Positions 46,201-58,682 of a stretch of 64,000 nt of DNA are shown here, one piece after another. The notes below the pieces were generated by a model. The model saw nothing but the letters and a program-made list of their open reading frames with translations. It was not told the DNA's origin and did no database searches. A program made the translations under genes and the position numbers. Source of the DNA: Tribonema minus (lineage: Eukaryota; Sar; Xanthophyceae; Tribonematales; Tribonemataceae). Location: positions 186,001 to 250,000 of the forward strand of contig JAFCMP010000550.1 of NCBI GenBank assembly GCA_017506865.1, read 5' to 3'. The stretch's first letter is position 1; each line of letters opens with the position of its first letter.

Positions 46201-49200
46201 TTACTTGTAAGTGGCGGCGGGCGCAAATTCTCGGCGCCAGGTGTATGAGTAGCTTAGGTGGTATAGTGTGATATACTTATTGGTGGCGGCGGCGCGCATC
46301 ATCGGACACCCCCATCGCCCACGTGGTTGCCCAGGTATGTAGGTACTGTAATGTGATGGAAGTATACTTGTAGGTGGCGGTGGTGCGAATTCTCAATGTC
46401 CCCATCGTCCATGTGGCTGCCCAGATATGCAAGTAACATGGTGCGCTTTACTTCCAGATGGAAGTGTGATTTACTGGCAGGTGGCGGCGGCGCGCATTTT
46501 TTGACGCCCCCCATCTTCCACGTGGTGGCCCATGTGCGTGGTAGGTAGTAGAGCGTGATATTATCGTAGGTGGTGGCGAGAAGCATTCTAGATGCCCTCA
46601 TCGTCCATGCGGAGGCCCAGGTGTACAAGTAGCACAGGTGGTATAGTGTGATATACTTGTAGGCGGCATTGACGTCTCAATCTTCGACGTGGTGGCCCGG
46701 GAATGTAACTAGTATAGGATTGATATGCTACTTGTTGGCGGCGGGCGCATTCTTACATCATGCGCATCATTTTTGTGTTCCCCCAGGTATGCGGATAGCA
46801 TGGTGTTGTGTAACTTCAGAGTACTTCACAGTCTGCAATGCTGTACAGCAAAAGCCAAGCCGCACCGCGCGCACTGCCACGCTCAGGCTGCGCTGGTGGT
46901 CCATGTACCTGCGCTCGAATGTCAACAGCGTGTACACAGCACCGTAACCCTAACCCTAACCCTAACCCTAAGCGCAGCCTGTACACAGCGCCGTAAACCT
47001 AACCCTAACCCTAACCCTAACCCTAAGCGCATGTTGAAAACCCGTTGTTCAACAATGGACAGGCCCTGCCTGATTACATGCGTGCTGCGGAGCACTTTGT
47101 TGTGTGACTCTCTTTCAACAGGCGTGCTTCGCCATGTACAGCGACATGGACAGGCTCTGCTTGATCACATGCTGACTGCTGAGCACTGATGTTGCGGTGG
47201 TGACTCTCCTGTTCCTCAGGCGTGCTTCGCCATGTACAGCGATACGGACAGGCTGTGCGCGTTCACGTGCTGGCAGGCGTGGCGGCGCACTGCGGTGCAG
47301 CGGCGCCGCTGGAAGTGGCTGCAGTACGAGCAGCGTCGCGTGGCGGGCATGCACCTCTGCCGCACCGTCTTGAGGGCATGGTACGTGCTGCGTGCGCACA
47401 TGTCTTACTGTCTTGAAAGCCTGGGCTTTGTGGGACATGGGCATGTTCTGCGTGCCGCACCGTCTTAGAGCATGGTGTACTCATTAAGGTCGTGATTATA
47501 TGCACCAATGCCGCACCGTCCTGAGGTCCATACTGGTATGTTCTGTAAGGATACATACTTTTTGAAGTGTATTATAGTCACTTTGGGCTGAGTTTAGAAC
47601 AAGGGTTACGGTTATAATGAGGTTAGGGTTAGGGTTGGCGTAAGCCTGCCGTGTTTGGCATGCATTATCGCGTCTGCCACACCGCATCAGAGCACGGTAT
47701 ATCCTTCATACACAACTACATTCGTACTTCTTGTTAATTCTCGCTGAGGGCGCGACAGAAGCCCAGATGAATGGCATCCAACTTGTACACCTCTGTCACA
47801 CAGCCGCAAGAGCATGGCATGCTCTGTGAGTGTACATGCACGAATGTCTGCCGCGCGTCGTCAACAGTGCTACGCCCTGTGCCTCACCAGTTGCCATGGT
47901 ACAAGGACCCCAGACAGACAGGCCATGCAAACCACTCGCCCACAACAACCATCCGTGCGCACATACATACCCATACTTGCGCTGCTGATCACTCGCCGCT
48001 CCCGCCATGTTCACTTGCAAATACATACAGGTACTTTGCCACCGGCCAACGCCCATTTCAAGTCGTCAATGGCACGCTCACCGCGAGCGCAGGGACCCCG
48101 GCCCTACTGGCTGCCATCCCCTTCGGGACCCTGGACAAGCTGTGCACAGTGCTCGGCCACGGCGTTCTCCCGACCAAGCAGCTGAAACGTGACATGTCTT
48201 CTGGCGGTGTCATGGCTCAGGAGACGTCCAAGTGGCTGCTGGGGCAGCCCATCTGGGACGCAGACGGAGAGTGAGTAAAAACGAGTTATAGTGAGCAAAA
48301 ACGAGTAATCGTGCGGTATCGACTCATGCGTTGCGCGCTGCTCATATGACTATTGAGCGCTGCTGTACATGCACAGCTGAGCGCGCTGATGCCTGATGCC
48401 TGTGCTCCACCGCTGGCGCAGGTTCATGACCCCCGCCGCCACCAGCAGCAGTGCTCCACAGGACAAGGCCGGCAAGGTGCAGCAGCCGCTAGCCGGCAAG
48501 CGCGCCTCACCAGCAGCGCTCGCCCACGGCACCACTGCTCCGCGACCGCCGCTGGCGACGCTCTGCAGCAGCAGCAGCAGCAGCGCAGGCAGGGGCGCCG
48601 CTCCGCAATCAGCGGCAAAGCCCGCCAGCAGCGGCGGCAGCAGCGGCAGCAGCAGCAGCGCTCAGCACGAGCTGCTGCTCGCCGCGGAGCTGTTTGCGGC
48701 GGCGGACGCGTGCGACACGGCGCGCGTGCGCGAGCTGCTGTGCGCGGGCGCCGAGGTCAACGCCGTCTGGCTGCCGAGCATGGCTGCGGCGGCGGCGGCG
48801 GGCGCCGATGAAACTTCAACTTCAACAGGCGGCAACGCCGAGTTGACTGAGGCTGGCAGCGGAGGCGACGGCGCACGCGGCTGGGCGGCCGAAGCGCAGC
48901 ACCAGCCGCTGCGCGTTACGCATGCGGATGGCGTGCAGGTGAGGGTTCGTGGCGGCGATGCTCAGCAGCATAGTTGAAGTGTATCTGTATATTTGAAGTA
49001 TTGCGCTCGCCGACATGTTTGATCAGGACCGCCCATGGCATCACTTGGTCGTAACATGAACTGTGCTGACTCAGTGCAGCAGAGGCCACAAACATTCAAC
49101 GCACAAGTGCCGATGTCAACGGCTAGACAGGCTGCCCAATCGGCAGCAAAGCACCACGGATTTGAGGATTCCTGGGTGGGTGGGATTGCAGCATGAGCAT

Positions 49201-52200
49201 GCTTGGAGTGCCGCTGCGTGTGTGCACGACTCAGTGCATTATCAGGCGACTCGCCCCAAAGACTTGGCCTCGTTGTGCATCAGCAGCGAGTTCCTCCGGG
49301 GGCATATGTGGGACCCTCACCAATCACTATGTATGTAGGCATGACCCCCAACCCCCCCCGCCCCTCACCCATCTCCTCCCCCCCCCCCCCCCCCCCTCAC
49401 ACCATTTTCTCCCCCCCCCCCGCCACAGGCAGTGCGCGGCACCACCCCCCTGCACCTGGCCGCCTCCCACTTCAGCCCCGCGTACGCGGGCGTGGTGGTG
49501 CTGCTGCTGCACTGCGGCGCCAGCGCGGCAGCGCTTGACAGGCGCGGGCGGACCCCCCTGGACGTCGCCACGAACCCCGTTACGGTGGCGCTGCTCAGCG
49601 CGCACGAGTCGCGACTCGCGGCAGCGCGCTACACGCGGCGCGAGCTCGCGTGGGGGCTGGCGGCGGTTACTGAGCACTGGGGAGGGTGCGGCGGGCGCGG
49701 CATGTGGCGCTACGTCGTGTACAGGTGGGGCCATTATGGTGTTGCGTGTTTAAGTAGCATGCAGCTTCGGGACGTGACTGACCATTGTGTGGTGCGTTAT
49801 CAGCAAGCTTCAGAATGTTGGTGACATAAGAAGCCGTCGCCGAGCACTGGTGTGGCTGCGGCATGTGGCGCTACGTCGTGTACCGGCGGGGCCCTGGTGT
49901 TAACAGCGTGGTTCAGGAAGCTTTTTGACTCTGGGTGGCGTCACTGGGGTGGCGTCACTGAGCACTGGGGCGGCTGTGGCGGGCGCTGGCTGTGGTGCTA
50001 CGTCGTGTACACGAAGGCGATGAGGGTTCGTTAACAGCATGTTTCAGAAATTGGCTAGTCTGAGCGGCAGGCACGCAAAACTTGGGCAGCAGTGGCGGCC
50101 TCAGCATGTGCCGCTACATAATGTACAGTTAGGTGTTGACAGTATGCTTCAGGAAGGTGATGACTGCAGGCGGTGTCGACTGAGCACTGGGGCGACTGCG
50201 CCGAACGCTGCGCTTAACGTACAAGTAGAGCTGAAACGGCACGCCTTCAAGTCTCTGTGCAGCAGCGCCGTTCAGCTGCTGCTGCCACTGCGTCAGCAGG
50301 CCATCGCGCCACACCGCCACACAGGGCTCACATGGGCTGCCGAGTGAGGCCTTGTGTCCAGAGCGTTCAAACAATACATCGACCTCAAATCCTTGATTAA
50401 TTTGCCACCACAACACACCACGCAGGGCGGTGGGCCAAAAGCTGGCGGGCGTCGCGGCGCAGCTGGCGCCGGCGGCGCGCCCCGCGCAGCAGCAGCAGCA
50501 GCAGCAGCAGCAGCGGCAGCAGCAGTGCACATCGAGCAGGCAGGCGGAGGCAGCGAGCCGCATGCGGCTGGTGCTGCAGCTAGAAAGGCTCAGTGCCGCA
50601 CAGGCGCGCCTGGAGGGGGTGGAGGAGGGGGCTGGCGACGGTCACGCGGGGGACCTGCACAGGTGAGCCCCTAACCCTAGCTGGATCCCAGAGCCCCAAG
50701 CCTAGGGTTTGGGACTCATGAATGTGGAGCTTGAGCTCCTGAGCGCTGCTGCAGAGGCGGATCAGACTGCGGTACACACAATCTACTCACATTGTGGAAG
50801 GATGTTGGCGGTGATGTATGCAGTGGCAGTCGCAGCAGCTGCACGCACCAGCCGCTGGCACGTGCTTGCAGAGGTTGATGTAACACATTTTAATTTCAAT
50901 GGCGTTTCTGTGAAGCTGCAGCGTCCCATGCTTGCACACATGTTCTGTCGCAGCGGCAGCAGCGGATGGGGGGCAGCCTGTAGGTGTGTGCGCATGGGGC
51001 AATCAGAAGTCCAACTCTAAGTCTGAGTCTCACTCAAATTTCAAGGTGTACTGATTGCCCTTGCTCTAAGCCCCGCACACCCAAACTATGCATTGACAAC
51101 CTCCGAGGTCTGCAAACACTGCAATGCTTGCGGCACAAGCTTTCCGCACCACTCCCTTCCGCCCTGCGACTGAAGCCCTAACCCTAATATTGGTGTCCGC
51201 GGTAGTGACCAAGTACATTCAGCAAGGCCGTGTAGTGCGTCTCCGCTTAGGGTTAGGGTTAGGGTATGTATGCCCCCCACTCCGCGTGTACTCTACATCA
51301 TTGGTTACATCGTCAAACTCAACTCACTTGTTAATAGTTAAAGTACTTCTATTGAACTTGACAGTGCTGAACGCCGTCCATTCGTACCAACCCCGGCCGC
51401 CCCCGTTCTCAGGCTCGCAGGCCAGCTGCAGCGCTACGGGCGCGCGCAGATGTACCGCCGCGGCGGCGGCGGGCGCGCGGAGGGCGCGGAGAACCACGCC
51501 GCAACGCGGCGGCAGCGCGCGCGCGCCGGCAGCTGGTGGCAGCGCTCCACCTGCAGCAGCAGCAGCGGCAGCAGCAGCGGCGCTCCGCAGCAGCACACAC
51601 AGATCAGCGGCATCACCGTGCGCGCGTCCGCGGCAGCGGCGGAGCCATGCGCCGACGGCGGCAGCGGCGGCGGCGGTGGCGGCGGCGGCGGCGGCGGCGA
51701 TGGCGGCACGCGGGACGCGGTCGTGGAGGTGCTGCCGCAGCTGCCGAGCCGGCGGCGGCGCGGCGTGGCGGCGGCGCTGCGCGGGCGCTACGACCTGGTG
51801 GTCCTGGACGCGGCGCGGCTGGCGCTGGCGACGTGGACGCGCGGCGCCGCCGTGCAGGAGATGGCGGCGCTGCGGCGCGTGCCGCGCGCGTGGTGCGCGA
51901 CGGACGCCGGCGGCGGCGTCGGCGCGCGCCTGCGCGACGAGCTGCGGCGCGCGGGTGCGCGGCGCACCGCGCTGCTGCTCGCGGCGTCCGACCTCGCGGC
52001 GCGCTACGCGGCGGTGGCGGCGCGCCTCGACGGCGTGCAGCGCGCGGAGCGTGACGCCGCGCTCGGCGCGCGCGCGCTCGCCGCCGCGTCGCGCCGCGAG
52101 GAGGCGCTCCTCGGCGACGCCGTCGCGGCGCTGGAGCGCGATGCGCGCGGCGCGGAGGCCGCGGCGGCGGCGCTCGACGCCAAGCGCGCGCGCCTCGCGC

Positions 52201-55200
52201 AGGACGCCGAGTTCCTGCAGCGCGTGCTGCGCGCGCCGGGGGGGCGCGCGCTGCGGAGCAACGCCGCGGCGGCGGCGGCGGCGGCGGATGCGCGCAGCGG
52301 AGGCATTGAGGCTGAGCTCTCGGCGGCAGTAGAGGGGGCGGGTGGGGGGGGTTCTAGCCCTACGAACGCCAGGCAGGCGGCGGCGGCACTGCTGGAGGCG
52401 AAGGGCGTGGCGGCGGCGGCGCTGGAGGAGCGGCGGCGCGCGGCGCTGGCGAGCATCGCTGCAAAGGTAGCATGTGCCATTCGGACGCGATAGTGCTTCA
52501 GAGTTTGCACTCATTATATTCTCGGGCAGGAGAGGTCATCACGCACTCTGCCTGCTGTGACGTGCGCTGCAGAAAGGGGGGGGGGGGAGGGGGTGACACG
52601 TTCAAAAGGCCGACATCCATGCACACGTGTGTTTGCGTCTTGTTCAGTGGTCATGGTTTTGTGTGCTGAATGCTCACTGCGGAGTGCCAAACTCTCACAC
52701 CATAACGCAGCAAAGAGGGCCAACAGTCACTTTGCGTCCTGGTAGGCTTCGCCACGACCTGACCGGTCACATACCGCCGCTGCCAATCACCTGACAACTA
52801 GGCGCAGCTCGCTCTACAGCCCGGCGCGCTGAAGCGCGCATCGAACGCGTGCGTGCACTGCGGCGGCACCTCTCTCCCGCACTCTCTGCTACGCACGGTA
52901 GTACCACGCTCGCATACAACGACCAAAACGCGCATTTACCGCGCTGCCGATGAACACACACGGCCCTGCTGACGACCCAAAACGCCTCCGCTACTATCCC
53001 CTACATTTCCCCACGCGACAGACGCACAGCATCGCGCAGATGCGCGGCATGCTGGAGCGCGTGTCGGACGCGCTCGTGCACTACGGCGGCAGCGCGCTCT
53101 CGCGCCTGCAGCGCCTGGAGCTGCGCCGCCGCGACGCCGTGACGGAGGGGCAGGCGGCGCGCGGCGCGCAGGGCGCGCTCGTCGCGCGGCTGGCAGCGCT
53201 CAGCAGGCAGATCGCGCAGCTCGAGCTCGCGCTGCAGGCGGTGCTGCTGCTGCGCAAGGGCGCCGCCGACGCCGCCGCCGCTGCTGCCGCGGAGGCGGCG
53301 GCAGCAGCAGCGGGTGGCGGCGCAGCAGGCGGCGGCAGCGGTCCGCCTCCGTTCAATGTGCGCGCTCTGGTCATCTGCCTGCTCGCTGCCGCCCTGAGCG
53401 ACGGCGGCAGCGGCGGCGGCGGCGGTGGCGCGGAGGCGCAGGCGGAGAAGGAGCTCGCTGCTGCTGCAGCAGGGCAGCTGGCGGAGGTAACAGCGCAGCC
53501 GTTGCTGCAGAGCGGCATGGAGGACCTGCAGCAGCTGCTGCCTGCAGAGGCGGGAGAAGTGCGTGGCACCAACACTGCAGCCACCGCCGCTGCTGCTTCT
53601 GCTGCTGCTGCTGCTGCTGTGGCCTTGATTGAGCGCTGTAGCAATGGCGGCTCAGCAGATTATGCCTCTGTGGTCACCGCCACCACGCCAGCATGCACAT
53701 CCAGCCTCAGCAACGGCAGCATGCCTGGCGTCCGTCCTCACACCACTGGCGCAGCTGCTGCGCTGTTGCATGATGCACAGCCGGGGATGGCAGCGGCGGC
53801 GGCGGCGGCGGTGGCGGCGGCGGAGGCGCAGTGCGACGAGCGGCAGGCCCTCGGCGAGACCATTGCAATGTTCGATGACCTCATTGCGCCAGACGAGGTG
53901 CCGCAGGCGTACCAGTACGACTTCTCGCGCCTGCACCATGAGATGGCAGCGCTCCACGGCACCGCACCCGCCGGTGGCACTGCAGCGGCAGCGCCCCCTG
54001 CGTCGCTGCTGGCAGCGGCGGCGGCAGCAGCGGGCGGCGGTGCCGCGGGCGCCGCTACAACGGCGTCGCGTGGCGTTCAGTTTGCGAGCTCCGGGCACTT
54101 GCGAGGCACAGTCGGCGACCGCCTCAGTGCGACGCTGCCGCGGAGCGGCGCCGCAGCGGCAGCGGCAGCAGTGGCGACGGCGCCAGACGCGGCGCCTGCG
54201 CGCTTCCTGGTCTCCGACATGGAGCCCTGGGAGGCGGCGGCGGCGCGGGAGGCGGACGCGTACTTCGCCTCCGTCGACACTGAGATTGCCGCGCACATGT
54301 CGGCGCTGCCCAAGGGCTGCCTGCCTCCGGCAGCAGCGGCAGCGGCGCTGCAGCAGCAGCCGCGTGGCAGCCAATGTGAACACGCGGGCGGCGGCGGCGA
54401 AGTTCAAGCGCTCGCGGAGACGTACGAGGAGGCGCTGGAGCGCGTCTTCAGCGAGGAGAGGGCGCAGGCGTGGGAGCGCGCAGAGCGGGAGGCGGCGGCG
54501 GCCGGGAAGAAGAGCGCTGCTGCCGCTGCCGCCGCCGCTGCCGCGGAGCGCCGTGGGCAGCGCGCACACGCGCAAGCGCCTGTTGCTGCTGCTGCTGCTG
54601 TTGCCGCTGGAGTCAGCCAGCGAGGTGTGGACAAGGCTGCAGCGGGCGAGAGCGCCGCTGCGAGAGCGGCTGCGGACGGCAGGCCGGTCAGTCCTAGAGC
54701 CAGAGCTAGCAGGCGGTGTTTCAAACACGCACGCAGGGCCGCTACGCGTAGCACTGACAGCGCCTCAAGCGACTCAGATGCCAGCTCGGTGGACAGCAAA
54801 CGTGATGCTGGCGGGAAATGCCCTGCTGCTGCACAAGCACCGCAAAAGGCGCGCTTTGAGGACTACGTGGCATTCAACGTCACCATCAGCGCCGGGGATG
54901 CTGCTGCTGGCAGCGGCGGCAGCAGCGGCGGTGGCAGCGGCGCCAACGAGGGCGAGGACGACGGCGAGTCGCTATGGCGTGCAGCGAAGACGCTTGGCAA
55001 TTTGAGCAGCAGCGTGAGCTTTCTGAGCAGGGGCAATTCGCTGAGCACGTGGGGCGGCGACAGCGTGGCCAGCGACCCCGAGGCACCACTGTTGCTGTCG
55101 AGCGCTGCTGCTGGCCAGGCGAGCGCTGTTGCAGGTCAAGCACCAGCGCTCAGTGCCTCGGCACAATTGTCTGACCAGCGTGCATCAGAGAGTCTGCCCC

Positions 55201-55740
55201 CCCTCGTTGTCGCGCCTACGCACTTCTCAGTTGACCTCTTGAGAGCGGTGCCAGGCGAAAAGGCGATGCGTGATGCTTTGACTGTAGCGCTGGCACCTGA
55301 ACTCGGTGACCATTTGAACGCCAGCAATAAGCCTGACGCTTCTCCGCCTCTGGCTGAGCATGTGACGCATGTAAATTGCGATGCGCCGCCTTTAAGCGCC
55401 GCTGCTGGGAGCGCTCAGCAAATGCAGCAGCAGCAGCAGCAGCGGGTGCAGTCAGCGATGCTCGCAGCGGGGGGTGAGGCTGCAGACGCCGCCGCCACGC
55501 CTGTTGAGCCTCTGCTTCTGCCCGCTGCAGAGCATCCGCTGTCATCGGAGGCCGCACCCGGCGCGTCTGCTGCTACGGAAGTGCCACACCACCACAACAC
55601 CGACTCCGAAGCTCCACGCGCGGACCGCTCTCCCTCAGCACAGCACACGCACCACCACCACCAGCAGCAGCATCAGCACGGGCAGCAGCAGCAGCAGCAG
55701 CGCCGCCGCCGCCGCTCCCCGGACAGGTCACGCGGCCACA

Positions 55741-55771
<31 letters not shown>

Positions 55772-58647
55772 GAAGGGCATCGGCGACCTCATCGCCGATC
55801 TGCCGCCGCAGCTGCGCGGCTCGTACACGGGTGACGCGTTGGCGCAGGTGACGCTCCTCGCGCGCGCTGTCGCCGACGCCGCCGTCGCATCCGCCGTCGC
55901 CGCCCTCGACGCCATCGCGGCGGGGCAGCCGGCGGCGGCGGCGGCGGCGGCCGCGGCGGCGGCCGGCGCGCAGCAGCAGTGGCGCGTCAGCACAGGCGGG
56001 GATGCACTCATGCTGAGCAGCCCTGCTGCTCCCGTAAAGCCTTCGTTGCGGAGCAGCGCCGGCGCTGTCACTGCAAACGGTGGTATGTCGCCTTCCGCGC
56101 GTGGCAGTACTACCAGCGCCGCTGCTGCTGCCACCGCTGCTGCGGGTGCCGCGAGGTCTTTGACGCCGAGGCCGAGCACTGCTGCGCGTCCAGGCACCCT
56201 GCGCGCTGCTGCCGCTGATGATGCAGCAGAAAATGCCCCTGCAGCCCATGTGACAATGGTGGCGACGGAGTATGCCGATGAAGCAGTGCAACATGCGCCG
56301 GCTGCCCTGGCACCATCCTTGATTGCTGCTAGCGGCGGACAGTCAGATGTGCAGAGTCAAGTTGAAGTTGAAGTTCTCAACTCCACTGTTGGCGCCGAAA
56401 CCTCCAGGGGCCAGCAAGGCGGTGTCATGAACGCGCACTCCACAAAACCCTCCACTGCAGCAGAGCAGGAGCTTCAACACGAACACCAGCAGCATGTTCT
56501 CCGACAGCCCGGTCTGCAGCACGACGATGCTGGCAGCAGCGGCATGTCTGATGCACACCCAGGGAGGGCGGGACGGCACGCAGCTGCAGCTGCTGCAGGC
56601 AGCTCTCATCCACATGCAGGCGGCTTGGGATCCCGGCTGCATGGACATGAGCAAGGTCAGCTATTGTGTGTGTCATGTACTGAGCAGCTCGACTTTGAGC
56701 CGTGCATGCATTGCGGTGCGTGAGCATTGAGAGGTGCATGCACGTTAATCTGGCACAACCTGCGCGCTGGAGATTGTGGTTGCAGCAGGCAGTAGGACGC
56801 CGTCTGCGCTCTCTTAGGATCAGGGTTAGGCATGCACACCGCATCATGCTGCAGATTGTTCAGGGGCAAAATGGTACCTAGTACATCAAAGTGCTCGAGC
56901 GACAACACTTCACACTACGCCTGCTAGCATGATCACGACAATGCAGCAATGACGCTTTGCACGTTGTCTGCTGCAGTCACACCGTTGGGGCAAAGCGACG
57001 CTGTTCCGCACTATAATTGTGCACTGGTCGCTGTATAACGCGAGCATGTTGCAGCATTTCACAGAAACAGCCCAGTCACTGTAGTCAGCTGTTGACATGT
57101 ACTGTATCTTTGCATTCCAATCGCAGGCCCACAAGTCTCGGAGCACCAGGTGGCAGCCACTTCAAAGAGTGGCATGCCTGCATCCGCAGCTTCAACAATG
57201 GCACCACACTCTGGCCACAGCCCCCCGCACAGTAGGGAACAACTCCATAACAAAGACTTCACTGAAACTGCCCCTTCAGTGCACCAGTTTCAACCACCCA
57301 AACAAGCTGCTGATGCTGTAGCTGATGGCAGCCCCACTGAAGCAATTGCCGGTGAGGTTTCAGCATTGGCTCCAGCGCACAGCAGCAGCAGCAGTGCACC
57401 AGCATCGTCGCAAGCAGAACCCGAGGCGCAGCCTCCACCTGTGGGCGAAGGCAGGCGCTTCGAGGCGAGCTTCCTGGCGCTTGAGTCAGTGGAGAGTCAC
57501 CTCACCGCTCAGCAGCTGCAGATCACAGGGCAGCAGCGCGCCGCAACGGCGCCCGCGCCGCGCCCCGCAGCAACACTCGGGCTGACGGCGCAGCAGCGGC
57601 GGCGAGTTGTCAGGCAGGGCGTGCGCTCGGCTGCGGCGGCGGCGGCGCGGCAGCCGCTGCGGCAGCACGCTCGTGTGCGCGCCGATCACGTTCTGCACAG
57701 CGCCAGAGCTGTGAGCCCGCTCGTACGTCTCGACACTTCGAGTTTTGCGGAGGGGTGGGGCGACGGCAGCACTGCGCTGCCGTCTGTGCGCGGCGGCAGC
57801 GGCAAGACCAGGCCCCGCGGCATCGAGGTGCTCGGCACGGCGACCGGCGCTGCCGCCCCTGCAGTTACGGTTTCTGAAACAGCTGCAGGCACGGCGGGCG
57901 GTGAGACTGCGGGCAGTGGAACAGAGGCAGAAACACTGCTGCCAGGCGGAGCGCCCACCGCCGCCACTGCTGCAGCTGCCGCCGTCGCAAACAGTCCTCC
58001 GCGGTGGCGTGCCAGCGAACACCACCTGCAAATCTCCAGCGCCGCCACCGCCGCCGACGCTGCGCACGGCGGCAGCGGCGGCGCCAGCCCCGGCGGCGGC
58101 GGGCACGGGCGGTCGCCTACGGGAATGCACGCGACGACAGGCTCTGTGGACAGTGCGCTCATCGACAGGCTGTTTGAGAGGGTCACCGCTGCCGGCAGCG
58201 GCGGCGGCAGCGGCGGCGGCGGCGCAGCGGAGGGTCAGCACGCGCCGCGCACCTCCGCCGACTCCGACGCCACGCCGCTGCTGCCGCTCATCGGGCACCA
58301 GGCATCGCTGGACGACTTCGACGATGCCGTGCCGCTGGAGGCATCGCTCACCGTGCGTCACTACGAGCGCCGCGTGAGGCGCAGCCGCGGCGGCGGCGGC
58401 GGCGACGCTGCTGCGCGCACGGACTCGTGGCAGCTGCCGGCGTGCTCCCAAAGCCACTCCTCCGGAAAGCGCGGCAGCAGCTCAGAGGCGCTGCCCGCTG
58501 GCGCGCGCGAGGACGCGAGGCGGCGCATCAAAGGCGCGGCAGCAGCAGCGGCGGTGCACAGGAAGTCCGGCGGCCAGCTGCAGCGCTCCCCCGGTGCACA
58601 GGCGGCGCTGGCGCGGACTGCACCAGCTGCAGGCATGCGGTTGCACA

Positions 58648-58682
<35 letters not shown>

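Noticed and set aside
51324..52514. 396-codon open frame on the minus strand opposite giant-gene exon 12
   Set aside because: It is the Arg/Ala-rich mirror of a GC-rich exon whose + frame is fixed by splice phase on both sides.
53629..55005. 458-codon + frame inside giant-gene exon 13, and the 358-codon minus frame opposite
   Set aside because: Both come from CAG/GCG tracts, consist of Arg/Gln-rich junk-like sequence and overlap the phase-supported frame.
57486..58457. 323-codon minus frame opposite giant-gene exon 14
   Set aside because: Composition artefact; no domain and no splice or start context.
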